From Tepidiforma thermophila (GTDB lineage: Bacteria; Chloroflexota; Dehalococcoidia; Tepidiformales; Tepidiformaceae), in the NCBI RefSeq assembly GCF_002563855.1, contig NZ_PDJQ01000001.1, positions 1,860,001 to 1,924,000 of the forward strand: a DNA stretch of 64,000 nucleotides, read 5' to 3'. A model generated the notes under the pieces. It saw nothing but the letters and a program-made list of their open reading frames with translations. It was not told the origin of the DNA and made no database searches. The stretch's first letter is position 1; the number at the start of each line of letters is the position of its first letter. A program made the position numbers and the translations under genes. Of the stretch, positions 50,891 to 59,264 are shown piece after piece.

Positions 50891-53176
50891 TCAGTGAACG
50901 GGAGCGCGGCCCAGCTTTGCTTCGGCGTTCGCGATGATCTCCCGCGTCTGGTCGATCATGTCCGGGCTCACGCTGACGCTGGTTGCGCCCCATTCGACCA
51001 GCTTTTCGGTCACCTCCGGGTAGACGCTTGGCGCCTGGCCGCAGATCGAGGCCGTAATACCCCGCCGGCGGGCGACGGTGACGGCGGTCTGGATCGCCGC
51101 CATGACCGCCTCGTTCCGTTCGTCGAAGATATCGGCGAGCGCCTCGCTGTCGCGGTCGATGCCGAGAACGAGCTGGGTAAGGTCATTGGACCCGATAGAG
51201 ATGCCGTCGATGCCGACATCGATGAAGCGGTCGAGGATGAGGACGTTGGACGGCACTTCGACCATCATCCACAGCTTGAAATCGTCACCGCGGACGAGCC
51301 CTTGCTCCGACATGAGCTGTTTAACGCCGCGCAGCTCATCGGGCGTGCGCACGAAGGGAACCATAACATAAAGGTTCTTGAATTCCTTGCGAACGCCCTT
51401 GATCGCTTCGAGTTCAAGCTTAAAGATGTCGGGCTCGCGGAGGTACCGGCTCGCGCCGCGGTAGCCGATCATCGGGTTCTCTTCGGTCGGCTCATACTTC
51501 GCTCCGCCTTCGAGGTTGGCGTATTCGTTCGTCTTGAAGTCCGTGAGCCGGTACACCACCGGGCGAGGATTGAAAGCCCGGCAGAACTCCTTAATGCCCT
51601 CTTCGAGCCGGCGGGTGTATTCCTCCGGCCGTCCCTCTTCGATGAACTGCCGGGGGTGCTTGCCAATCTGGGCCACGATGAACTCGGCGCGCAGCAGGCC
51701 GACGCCGTCGACGTGACGTTTTGCGACAACTTCCGCAAGCTCAGGCTCGGCGAGGTTCACGTAAAGTTTGGTGGTCGTCTTCAGCGCTGCTGCTCGTGCG
51801 TACCGCTCCTTCTGGCGCTCGTACCAGGCGAGGCGTGCTTCTGCCCGGCCGTCATAAATCCGCCCGGCTGACCCATCGACGGTGACTTCGCGGCCGACTT
51901 CGAGGCCCATCGCCCCGGCGACGCCCACAACGCACGGGATGCCGAGTTCGCGGCTCACGATCGCAGCGTGACAGGTTCGGCCGCCGCGCTCGGTGACGAT
52001 TGCAGATGCCCGCTTCATGGCCGGGACGAAGTCGGGCGTCGTCATCTCGGCAACGAGCACATCGCCCTGCTTGACGATGTCAATCTCGCGCGGGTCGTGG
52101 ACAATCCGCACCAGGCCAACGCCGACCCCGGGGCTTGCCGGCTGGCCGGTCAGGAGGATGGGGGCGGTCTCCTCTTCTCCCTCGTCGGCCTCCACGGCTG
52201 CCTTGAGCGTCGTCACGGGCCGCGCCTGCACCAGGTAGAACTTGCCCTGCTCGTAGGCCCATTCGATGTCCTGCGGTTTGCCGTAATGTGCTTCGACGGC
52301 ACGGCCAATTCGGGCAAGCTCGCGGATCTCGGCATCGGTGAGCTTCTGGCGTTCGCGCAGGTGCTCCGGAACCGGCAGCCAGGCGTTCGCCCCTTCGTGG
52401 CTGCCGTCAGCATCCGGCCGGCGGGCGATCATCCGGTCCTGCGGCGTCACCGTCTTGGAGATGATCTGGAGGGACTCCTTGTCGACGAGGTAGAGGTCAG
52501 GCGAAATTTCGCCGGAGACGATCCCCTCACCGAGGCCGTACACCGCTTCGATGGTGATCCGGGTGCGGTCGGACGTCACCGGCTCGACCGTAAACATGAC
52601 GCCCGAGATTTCGGACTGCACCATGCGCTGGACGGGAACGGCCAGCCCGACTTTTGTGTGGTCGTAGCCAGATTCCTCACGGTAGAAGATGGCACGCGCC
52701 TCAAACAGCGACGCCCAGCATGCCTGGACTGCCCGGACGACGTTGTCCTCGCCGACCACGTTCAGGAAGGTGCTCTGCTGGCCGGCGAAGCTTGCTTCGG
52801 GAAGGTCTTCTGCGGTCGCCGAGCTGCGCACGGCGACCGGTCCGCCGCCGAGCTCCCGGTACGCGGCACGGATTTCGTCAGCGATGTGGGCCGGCATCGG
52901 GGCACTCTTGATGCGGCGCTGGATGTTCTCGGCTCGCTCGTTCAGCTGGCGGGTGTCATGCACATTCAGGCCGAAGAGCTCTTTCTTGATGACCGGCTCA
53001 AGTCCGTTCTGGTGGATGAAGCGAAAGTAGGTATCGGCGGTGACAACGAACCCGGGCGGCACCGGAATGCCGGCGCGGGTGAGTTCACCGAGGTTGGCGC
53101 CCTTGCCTCCGACGAGGCCGATGTCTTCGCGGCCGACCTCGGAGAACCACACAACGGAACGAGTGACGCTTACCAA
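50891..53176 (-). CDS. ppsA: Phosphoenolpyruvate synthase (pyruvate, water dikinase)
   Basis: PpsA makes PEP from pyruvate and ATP. From TTG 53176 the length is 761 aa. The N-terminal ATP-binding domain has FSEVGREDIGLVGGKGANLGEL, RSSATAEDLPEASFAGQQ and a TVEPVTSDRTRITIEAVYGLGEGIVSG segment. The swivel domain has ERGGRTCHAAIVSRELGIPCVVG (phospho-His near residue 418). The C-terminal barrel has the FVRTPDEL and GIDGISIGSNDLTQLVLGIDRD motifs. TTG is chosen because GGAGG lies 10 nt before it; ATG 53197 (7 codons up) is the alternative. Confidence 0.93.
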   Translation of the reverse strand: MVSVTRSVVWFSEVGREDIGLVGGKGANLGELTRAGIPVPPGFVVTADTYFRFIHQNGLEPVIKKELFGLNVHDTRQLNERAENIQRRIKSAPMPAHIADEIRAAYRELGGGPVAVRSSATAEDLPEASFAGQQSTFLNVVGEDNVVRAVQACWASLFEARAIFYREESGYDHTKVGLAVPVQRMVQSEISGVMFTVEPVTSDRTRITIEAVYGLGEGIVSGEISPDLYLVDKESLQIISKTVTPQDRMIARRPDADGSHEGANAWLPVPEHLRERQKLTDAEIRELARIGRAVEAHYGKPQDIEWAYEQGKFYLVQARPVTTLKAAVEADEGEEETAPILLTGQPASPGVGVGLVRIVHDPREIDIVKQGDVLVAEMTTPDFVPAMKRASAIVTERGGRTCHAAIVSRELGIPCVVGVAGAMGLEVGREVTVDGSAGRIYDGRAEARLAWYERQKERYARAAALKTTTKLYVNLAEPELAEVVAKRHVDGVGLLRAEFIVAQIGKHPRQFIEEGRPEEYTRRLEEGIKEFCRAFNPRPVVYRLTDFKTNEYANLEGGAKYEPTEENPMIGYRGASRYLREPDIFKLELEAIKGVRKEFKNLYVMVPFVRTPDELRGVKQLMSEQGLVRGDDFKLWMMVEVPSNVLILDRFIDVGIDGISIGSNDLTQLVLGIDRDSEALADIFDERNEAVMAAIQTAVTVARRRGITASICGQAPSVYPEVTEKLVEWGATSVSVSPDMIDQTREIIANAEAKLGRAPVH

Positions 53177-53300
53177 TCTGTCTATACCTCCGCGCATCGC
53201 GCATAGTGCAGACCGATGGCTTCGGTCGCACGATTATAGGCCGATGCCGGCAGTTTGCACGGCCGGCCAAACGGCCCGAATTGCCCGCCTGGACGGCCGC

Positions 53301-55139
53301 TCATTCGACCGTCACCGTTTTCGCAAGGTTGCGCGGCTGGTCGACATCGCAGCCGCGGTGTACTGCCACATCGTAGGCGAGGAGCTGAAGCGGGATCACG
53401 GCCGCCACGGGCTCGAGCCACGACGAAACGGCAGGGACCGTTATCACCGCATCACAGAGCGCCGTGAGCTCGGCGTCGCCTTCGGTGATGACCCCGGTCA
53501 CCGGTCCGCCTCGCGCCTGGATTTGCTCGATGTTCGAAATCATCTTGGAACGCAAGGCATGCTGCGTGGCGATCGCGACGGTCGGGAACGTCGGCTCGAT
53601 GAGCGCAATAGGGCCGTGCTTCATCTCCCCCGCAGCGTAGCCTTCCGCGTGGATGTAGGAGACTTCTTTGAGCTTCAGCGCGCCCTCCATCGCAACGGGA
53701 AATGCAAGACCGCGCCCGAGGAACAGGACGTGCTGCGCTGCGGCCAGTGCGACCGCCCGCTTCCGGATCTGGTCGCGGCGTCGCAGTACATCTGCGGCCG
53801 CACGCGGCAGCTGGGCGAGGTCGTGCAGGTGACTCGCAAGCGCCTCTTCGGAGAGCCTCCCCTTCGCCTGCGCGATGCGCAGTGCCAGCAGGTACAGCGC
53901 GACGAGGGCGGTGGTGAAGCACTTCGTGCTGGCGACGCCTCGCTCGAGCCCGGCGCGGGTGTACACCGTTCCGTCGGCCACCCGGGTCGTCTGCGCACCT
54001 TCCGTGTTGCAGACCGTCACCTGGAGAGCCCCCGCCCGGCGGGCGACGGCCATCGCTTCGAGGACATCGACAGTCTCTCCGGATTGCGAAACGCTGATGA
54101 CGAGCGTCCGGTCATCCAGGACCGGGTCGCGGTATCGGAACTCCGACGCGTTGTCGGCAGCCGCCGGGAGACCCGCAAACGCCTCGATGTACCGTTGACC
54201 AATCATCGCAGCGTGCAGGCTCGTCCCCATGCCGAGGAGGACCACGCGCTCGACTGCCGCGAGGCGGTCGCCTGCACTGCCGAGGTCGTCGAAGTAGAGG
54301 GCAGGCGGGTCGAGCGTCGCCAGGCTCCAGATTGTGTCGGTAATCGCCTCGGGCTGCTCGTGGATTTCTTTCAGCATGAAATGCGGGTACTGCCCTTTGA
54401 GGGCAGTGACCGGGTCGATTGGGATCCGCCTGCGCTGCAGCATCACCGGCTCGCCGGTGAGCGTGACCACCTCCGCCCCGGACGGAGTGACACGGGCGAC
54501 CTGCCCGTCAGCGAGGAACGCGACCTCTTGCGTTAGCGGCAGGACAGCCGCCAGGTCGCTTGCCACGATGGTCTCCTCATTACCGAATCCGATGACGATG
54601 CCGCCTGCGTTGCCGAGGCGCGTGGCGACGAGCGTGCCCGGTTCGTCGACCGTCATCGCCACGAGGGCCTGCGAACCCTCGAGCCGGCGCGCCGTCCGGG
54701 CGAGCGCCTCGAACAGGTCGGCGCCGGCCGCCATCTCTGTTTCGAGCAGGTGAGCAACGGTCTCGGTGTCCGTTTCGCTCTGGAACGCGTGCCCGCGAGC
54801 CTGCAGCTCGCTCCGGAGTGCGGTGTAGTTTTCCACGATACCGTTGTGGATGACGACAACGCGTCCGTCGCAGGAGCTGTGAGGATGCGCGTTCCGGTCG
54901 CTCGGCCGGCCGTGGGTGGCCCAGCGGGTATGACCGATCCCGGCAGTTGCAGCCGGGAGCGGCCCGATCGCCGCTTCGAGGTTCGCGATCTTGCCCTGTT
55001 TTTTCGTGATGGCGAGGCGGTCACCGTCGAGTACTGCGATACCGGCCGAATCGTAGCCGCGGTACTCGAGGTCCTTGAGCGCTCGCAAAAGGATCGGCAC
55101 AGCCGGGCGGTGGCCCGTGTACCCGACGATTCCACACAT
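53301..55139 (-). CDS. glmS: Glutamine-fructose-6-phosphate aminotransferase
   Basis: GlmS makes glucosamine-6-phosphate for peptidoglycan. The 612-aa protein begins MCGIVGYTG: the glutaminase Cys follows the initiator Met, then LEYRGYDSAGIAV and GHTRWATHGRPSDRNAHPH. The isomerase half has two SIS domains (GMGTSLHAAMIGQRYIEAFAG; FLGRGLAFPVAMEGALKLKEVSYIHAEGYAAGEMKHGPIALI). The conserved tail QPRNLAKTVTVE is intact. GGAGG is about 10 nt before ATG 55139. The leader carries a glmS ribozyme (55262-55410), so expression is set by the product. Confidence 0.97.
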   Translation of the reverse strand: MCGIVGYTGHRPAVPILLRALKDLEYRGYDSAGIAVLDGDRLAITKKQGKIANLEAAIGPLPAATAGIGHTRWATHGRPSDRNAHPHSSCDGRVVVIHNGIVENYTALRSELQARGHAFQSETDTETVAHLLETEMAAGADLFEALARTARRLEGSQALVAMTVDEPGTLVATRLGNAGGIVIGFGNEETIVASDLAAVLPLTQEVAFLADGQVARVTPSGAEVVTLTGEPVMLQRRRIPIDPVTALKGQYPHFMLKEIHEQPEAITDTIWSLATLDPPALYFDDLGSAGDRLAAVERVVLLGMGTSLHAAMIGQRYIEAFAGLPAAADNASEFRYRDPVLDDRTLVISVSQSGETVDVLEAMAVARRAGALQVTVCNTEGAQTTRVADGTVYTRAGLERGVASTKCFTTALVALYLLALRIAQAKGRLSEEALASHLHDLAQLPRAAADVLRRRDQIRKRAVALAAAQHVLFLGRGLAFPVAMEGALKLKEVSYIHAEGYAAGEMKHGPIALIEPTFPTVAIATQHALRSKMISNIEQIQARGGPVTGVITEGDAELTALCDAVITVPAVSSWLEPVAAVIPLQLLAYDVAVHRGCDVDQPRNLAKTVTVE

Positions 55140-55261
55140 GAGGCTGGCTCCTCCGGTCGCAGGCATGGGGTGCCTGCTCGCTTGTGGCACGCGGTGCCCG
55201 CGAGCCGGCACAGGCGACAGCGGGCAATCAGACAGTGAGGAGCGAAGAACGGGAGGGGAAC

Positions 55262-55410
55262 CCGTGCACGTGGTGCGCTTTTGTCACGCGGTCACCCGGC
55301 GTGGTTTGTGCGTCACCTGCGGCTGTGCAGCCGGGGGGCCATCCGCCGAGTGGTTCGATACTGCCCCCGCCTCGTCATCCGCGCATAACCGCGCGGACCT
55401 GGCGCTTGCT
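55262..55410 (-). ncRNA. glmS self-cleaving ribozyme/riboswitch
   Basis: On the minus strand the glmS leader holds all core ribozyme elements in order. These are AGCGCCAGG with the cleavage site between A 55406 and G 55405, a P2 stem CCGCGC/GCGCGG (55391-55396 with 55379-55384), and GACGAGG ending at about 55370. Next come TATCGAA and TCGGCGGATGG, then CCCCCCGGCTG...CAGCCG, and finally the AACCACGCCGGGTGACC...GTGACAAAA region equivalent to P3-P4. These match the conserved glmS ribozyme core I recall from the Bacillus subtilis sequence. GlcN6P binds as cofactor and triggers self-cleavage, lowering glmS mRNA. Ends are approximate. It fills most of the 374-bp gap before glmS; I see no gene there. 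Confidence 0.88.
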
Positions 55411-55513
55411 GGTGTGCTCCCTGCGTGCCTCTGGTACTTCTGATGCTGGCCTTCCCTGGACCTACCTCCGGCCTGGCGTCGCCCCAGAGTGTCCGGGGTC
55501 CGCGTCTCGGCCG

Positions 55514-55852
55514 TCAACTTTCGACACGAGGTATCCCCGCAAAACCGAGGAAGTCGTCCTCCCATTCGAGGACGAGCCTGATGAGGCGGGCATCGATGCC
55601 GTACGGCCGGGCCACCACGCCGCGGCGCTCGAACTCTTCTGCCAGGGCCGCAGCGATGGCGTCGAGCGGCCGGGTGTGAATGCCCAGCTCCCGCTCCGTC
55701 TCGAGGATCAATTCGACGAGCTCCCCCTGGATATGGAACCCGTCCTCCTGGAGCTGTTCCCAAATCCACTCAGCACATTCCGTAAAAAGCGCACCCTGCA
55801 GGCGTCCCGTCGCTGGCACCTTCGTCCTCGTCGTTTCGCTGTACTCAGCCAT
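55514..55852 (-). CDS. Hypothetical protein, 112 aa, downstream of nfo
   Basis: I do not recognise this family. The acidic, helical product reads LFTECAEWIWEQLQEDGFHIQGELVELILETERELG, then a helical second half. The pattern of helices with GFHIQGELVELIL could be a winged-helix or helix-turn-helix-like fold, but that is a guess. ATG 55852 overlaps the stop of nfo by 8 nt, so it is co-translated with a DNA repair enzyme. GAAAGTTGA at its end overlaps a TTGACG that could be a -35 for the glmS leader. Confidence 0.7.
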   Translation of the reverse strand: MAEYSETTRTKVPATGRLQGALFTECAEWIWEQLQEDGFHIQGELVELILETERELGIHTRPLDAIAAALAEEFERRGVVARPYGIDARLIRLVLEWEDDFLGFAGIPRVES

Positions 55853-56753
55853 GCGCCGCCTGGCGGATCGCCTCAAGCAGAGGCGTTTCGGGCGCTGGCA
55901 GGCCCAATTCGTCCCGGAGCTGCTTCAGCCGCCGAATATTCTCCTCGTCCGGGCCCTGCCCCTCGAACCCAGGAACCTCGAGGATGAAGGGTACATCGGC
56001 GAAGGCGGGATGCGTCATCAGCGTGCGGAACCCCGATAGTCCGAGGTGGCCTTCGCCGATGTTCTCGTGCCGGTCGCGGAACGTGCCAATCGGCTGCTTC
56101 GTATCGTTGGCGTGGACTGCCACGAGGCGCTGGAGGCCGAGCTCCCTGTCGAGCTCCTCGAGCGTGGCCTCGAGGCCGGCCGGCGTCGCGATGTCGTACC
56201 CCATGGCGTAGGCGTGGCAGGTGTCGAAGCAGATGCCGACGTTCGGCGGGCTGCCCATCGCCCGCACGATGGCGCCGAGCTCGGCAAATCGCCCGCCGAT
56301 GCAGTTCCCCTGCCCCGCATTGTTCTCGAGGATGAGCAGCGCGGGGTTGCCCGGCTGTTCGGCGAGGATTGCGCCCAGCATGTCCGCGATGCGCTCGACC
56401 ATCGCCCCGTCGAACCCGGCGCCGAGGTGACTGCCAATGTGGAAGATGGTGCCGACGACGCCCATTTCGCCGGCAAGCCGGTGGTAAGCGCGCAGCGACG
56501 CTTGCGATTTCTCGAGGACGGCGGGGTCCTGGCTGCCGAAGTTCATCAGGTACACGCCATGGAAGAACGCCGGCATGCCGGACGCCTCGCGGATACGATT
56601 GAATCGTGCAATCTGGTCAGGGGTGAGCGCCGGGAGCTTCCACTGCTGCGGCGCGCTGACGAAGAGCTGGACCACCTCTGCACCGATGGCGGCCGCCCGC
56701 TCGAACGCGAGATGCGGGCCTCCTGCGCTCGAGACATGCGCTCCGATTCTCAC
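55845..56753 (-). CDS. nfo: Endonuclease IV (AP endonuclease)
   Basis: Nfo cleaves DNA at abasic sites. The 302-aa TIM barrel has the metal motifs GAHVSSAGG at the start, FFHGVYLMNFGS (His), IFHIGSHLG, LILENNAGQGN (Glu), GICFDTCHAYAMGYD (Asp/His), VHANDTKQPIGTFRDRHENIGEGHLG (Asp/His), and FILEVPGF (Glu). All zinc ligands look present. The start is GTG 56753, overlapping the stop of the methyltransferase gene by 4 nt. The family is usually 280-300 aa. It is coupled at its 3' end to a 112-aa hypothetical. Confidence 0.95.
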   Translation of the reverse strand: MRIGAHVSSAGGPHLAFERAAAIGAEVVQLFVSAPQQWKLPALTPDQIARFNRIREASGMPAFFHGVYLMNFGSQDPAVLEKSQASLRAYHRLAGEMGVVGTIFHIGSHLGAGFDGAMVERIADMLGAILAEQPGNPALLILENNAGQGNCIGGRFAELGAIVRAMGSPPNVGICFDTCHAYAMGYDIATPAGLEATLEELDRELGLQRLVAVHANDTKQPIGTFRDRHENIGEGHLGLSGFRTLMTHPAFADVPFILEVPGFEGQGPDEENIRRLKQLRDELGLPAPETPLLEAIRQAAHG

Positions 56754-57370
56754 GCTGACGCCTCCCCTCCCACGCTCGCGACCCCGACGATCGCCGGGAG
56801 CGGGCCAATCCGGGTGACCTTGAGGTCTTGGACCGAAAATCCGGCTTCATGGATCGCCTGGAGGGTGTCGCGGTTGGGGTGGCACCCGCCGCCGACGCGC
56901 TTCCAGAGCGGGGTGATGGCGTTCAGCACACCGCGCCCGAGGCGTGAGCCAGCAGTCACGTGCTCCCAGAACAGCAGGCGGCCCCCAGGGGCAAGAACCC
57001 GGCGAACCTCCCCTAACGCCTTTCGTTGGTCGGGAATCGTGCAGAAGACGAGGGTGGCCAGCACCGTGTCGAAGCTGGCGTCGGGGAAGTCAAGCTCCTG
57101 GGCATCGCCGTCGCGAAGGTCGAGCTGCCGGTCCGGCGGGCGGTGGCGTTCGGCCCGCTCACGCATGAATGGGTCGGGCTCAATGCCGACATAAGAAACA
57201 TCAGCGGGCAGGTGTGGCCAATTCGAGCCCACGCCGTACCCGATCTCGAGCACGCGGCCCCTGGCCTGCCCCGCAAGGCGTGCGCGGAGGCGCCGCTCGC
57301 GGGCACTTTCGTGCCGGGCGAGCCAGTCCCAGGCGGCGGCGAAACGGCGGTGGCCGGAAGCATTCGACAC
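56750..57370 (-). CDS. Class I SAM-dependent methyltransferase
   Basis: The 206-aa protein has the SAM-binding motif I VLEIGYGVGSNW, motif II acidic VGIEPD, post-I RDGDAQELDFPDASFDTVLATLVFCTI, and LAPGGRLLFWEH. The pattern is of the small-molecule/ubiquinone-type methyltransferase. A C-terminal segment is short. GTG 57370 is preceded by GAGG. It starts the nfo operon, 67 bp divergent from the CoA-transferase at 57438. Substrate unknown. Confidence 0.85.
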   Translation of the reverse strand: MSNASGHRRFAAAWDWLARHESARERRLRARLAGQARGRVLEIGYGVGSNWPHLPADVSYVGIEPDPFMRERAERHRPPDRQLDLRDGDAQELDFPDASFDTVLATLVFCTIPDQRKALGEVRRVLAPGGRLLFWEHVTAGSRLGRGVLNAITPLWKRVGGGCHPNRDTLQAIHEAGFSVQDLKVTRIGPLPAIVGVASVGGEASA

Positions 57371-57386
57371 GGGCGAATCCTCGCGT

Positions 57387-57415
57387 TTGACAGGATCCTG
57401 CGACGCGACCAAGAT
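57387..57415 (+). promoter_or_regulatory. Candidate promoter for the CoA-transferase at 57438
   Basis: TTGACA (57387-57392) and CAAGAT (57410-57415) are 17 bp apart. The -35 is perfect; the -10 is weak. A start of transcription near 57422 would leave about 15 nt before the ATG, with GGGAGG inside it. Confidence 0.45.
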
Positions 57416-57437
57416 CCCGCGCAACCGGGAGGGACCC

Positions 57438-58637
57438 ATGTTCCCCAACGTACCCCATACCGGGCTCCCGCTGTCGGGGCTCGTGGTCCTTGATTGCACG
57501 ATTTGGCAGCAGGGCACATATGCGACGGCGATGCTGGCAGATTTTGGGGCAGATGTCATCAAGATTGAGGGCCCGGACTCGCCCGACCCCGGCCGCGGCC
57601 TGAGCGAGGCGTACTTCGAAAGCCATAACCGGAACAAACGCGGGATAGTCGTCGACCTGAAGCACCCGCTGGGCCGCGAAACCGTGCTGCGCCTTGCTGA
57701 GCAGGCAGACGTCTTTGTGCAGAACCTCCGGCAGGGGGTGATGGACCGTCTTGGCCTTGGGTACGAGGCGGTGCGGGCGCGCAACCCCGGGATTATCTAC
57801 GCCACAGCTTCCGGCTATGGTTCGAAGGGTCCCCACGCCCGGTGGCCTGCGATGGATATTCTCGGGCAGGCGCGCGGCGGCACGATGACGGTGCAGGGCC
57901 CGCCCGATCAGCCGCCGGTTTTTTCGTTCGGGGGAATGGCCGACCAGGTCGGCGCGATTTCGCTCAGCTACGGGATCCTGCTGGCCCTCATCCACCGGGC
58001 GCGCACGGGTGAAGGCCAGCACGTCGAGGCATCGCTCCTCGGCGGCCAGGTGATGCTCCAGTCGTTCAATATCACCGGCACACTCTTTACCGGGCAGGTC
58101 CCGCCCCGCCGCTCGCGGGAAGACGCCGCGCCGCTCTGGAATGTCTACCAGTGCAAGGACGGGGGCTGGATTGCGCTGAGCATGGCCCAGCTCAGCCGCT
58201 GGTGGGCACCGTTCTGCGAGGCGATCGGGCGGCCCGACCTGCGCGATGACCCGCGATTTTGCGCGCTGCCGGCGCACATGGACCACCGCCGCGAGCTGAT
58301 CGCCGAGCTGGACCGCATCTTCGCTGCGAAGGACCAGTGGGAGTGGGTCGAGGAGCTGTGCGGCCAGGGCCTGCCCGTCGCCCCAGTCCAGGACTACGCC
58401 CAGGTCATCCGCGACCCCCAGGTCGTGGCCAACGACTACATCGTCGAGTACGAGCACCGCTCCGGAGAGCGGCGAAAGATCGTGGGACCGGCGGTGCAGC
58501 TCGGGGCGACGCCGGGGCGGATTGCGCGGGGGGCGCCGGAGTTTGACGAGCACACCGAGCAGGTGCTGCTGGAGTTCGGATTCAGCTGGGACGACATCCA
58601 GGAGCTCCGCGGCCAGGGCGTGATTGGGGCTCGCTAA
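57438..58637 (+). CDS. Family III CoA-transferase (CaiB/BaiF type)
   Basis: The 399-aa member opens LSGLVVLDCTIWQQGTYATAMLADFGADVIKIE, has FESHNRNKRGIVVDLKHPLGRETV and FVQNLRQGVMDRLGLG, and keeps the catalytic-position Asp D169 (GGMADQVGAI). The C-terminal lid domain is complete. GGGAGG about 6 nt before ATG 57438 gives a conventional ribosome binding site. It is divergent from the methyltransferase and is followed by the copper operon, which has its own control region. Substrate unknown. Confidence 0.9.
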   Translation: MFPNVPHTGLPLSGLVVLDCTIWQQGTYATAMLADFGADVIKIEGPDSPDPGRGLSEAYFESHNRNKRGIVVDLKHPLGRETVLRLAEQADVFVQNLRQGVMDRLGLGYEAVRARNPGIIYATASGYGSKGPHARWPAMDILGQARGGTMTVQGPPDQPPVFSFGGMADQVGAISLSYGILLALIHRARTGEGQHVEASLLGGQVMLQSFNITGTLFTGQVPPRRSREDAAPLWNVYQCKDGGWIALSMAQLSRWWAPFCEAIGRPDLRDDPRFCALPAHMDHRRELIAELDRIFAAKDQWEWVEELCGQGLPVAPVQDYAQVIRDPQVVANDYIVEYEHRSGERRKIVGPAVQLGATPGRIARGAPEFDEHTEQVLLEFGFSWDDIQELRGQGVIGAR

Positions 58638-58682
58638 GCGCTGCCTGGTGGTTGGCACTTGACCCGCGCCTGTTCGAATGTG

Positions 58683-58700
58683 AGGATAGGGGGGTATCCT
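58683..58700 (+). promoter_or_regulatory. CsoR-type copper operator upstream of csoR
   Basis: AGGATA and TATCCT flank a run of six G (AGGATAGGGGGGTATCCT), a 6-bp inverted repeat around a G-tract, the shape of CsoR/RcnR/FrmR operators. It overlaps the -10 position of a possible TTGACC (58659-58664)-17 bp-GAGGAT promoter, so bound regulator should block transcription of csoR-copZ-copA. Confidence 0.78.
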
Positions 58701-58712
58701 ATTGGAGGGCGC

Positions 58713-58988
58713 ATGACACCGGAAACTCGCCGCCAGGCGCTCCGACGGATCAAGATCATCGCCGGCCAGGTCGCGGCCCTCGAGAAGCAGATCGAGGACG
58801 ACCGCTACTGCATGGACATTCTCGACCTGTCACTCTCGATACAGCGCGCCCTTCGCAGCCTGGACGCCCTCGTCCTCGACGGGCATCTGAAAACCCACGT
58901 CGTTGAGATGATCCGCAGCGGTGAAGAGGAGAAGGCCATCGCTGAACTTCAGCGCCTGTACCGCACGCAGGGCCCAAGCGAACCCTAA
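58713..58988 (+). CDS. csoR: CsoR-family metal-sensing repressor (C-H-H ligand set)
   Basis: The 91-aa all-helical protein is a DUF156/CsoR regulator. Residues C33, H58 and H62 keep the CsoR spacing (C-x24-H-x3-X), but the last position is His where Mycobacterium CsoR has Cys. The same C-H-H set is known from Thermus thermophilus CsoR, which senses Cu and several other metals. It begins at ATG 58713 after GGAGG. The adjacent operator and downstream copZ and copA place it as the copper-responsive repressor. Confidence 0.92.
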   Translation: MTPETRRQALRRIKIIAGQVAALEKQIEDDRYCMDILDLSLSIQRALRSLDALVLDGHLKTHVVEMIRSGEEEKAIAELQRLYRTQGPSEP

Positions 58989-59015
58989 CCTTATCAACAA
59001 CTTCGGAGGCACCCT

Positions 59016-59225
59016 ATGGCACAGACGATTGAACTCAACATCACCGGAATGACCTGCGACCACTGCGTCAATGCGGTCACCGCGGCTCTCAAAGGAGTGC
59101 CGGGCGTTCAGGAGGCTGTGGTTAGCCTCGCCGAGAAGGCGGCCCGCATCACGGGCGAGAATCTCGACCCCGCGAAGCTCATCGAAGCGGTGAAGGAAGA
59201 GGGATACGAGGCCGCTCTACCCTGA
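59016..59225 (+). CDS. copZ: Copper chaperone, heavy-metal-associated domain
   Basis: CopZ binds Cu(I) and delivers it to CopA. The 69-aa protein is a single HMA domain with GMTCDHC (C14 and C17), NAVTAALKGVPGVQEAVVSLAEK, and KLIEAVKEEGYEA at the end. Spacing to csoR is 27 bp and to copA 39 bp, all on one strand, with GGAGG upstream. It should be cotranscribed with both. Confidence 0.93.
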   Translation: MAQTIELNITGMTCDHCVNAVTAALKGVPGVQEAVVSLAEKAARITGENLDPAKLIEAVKEEGYEAALP

Positions 59226-59264
59226 ATTCGCGCGGTTCGCCCCTGCTCCGCGGGAGGTTTGCAC

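Noticed and set aside
55321-55370. GCCGAGTGGTTCGAT, tRNA-Ser/Leu-like D-arm
   Set aside because: Read on the plus strand it has no T-arm or acceptor stem; on the minus strand the same stretch is part of the glmS ribozyme core.
7582-58637. Catalytic Asp of CoA-transferases in the VDxSxxD-like segment
   Set aside because: That segment varies (Glu, Arg or Gly) and first suggested dead enzymes. The catalytic Asp169 of CaiB lies earlier, in the ADYFSGL segment, and there most copies keep it.
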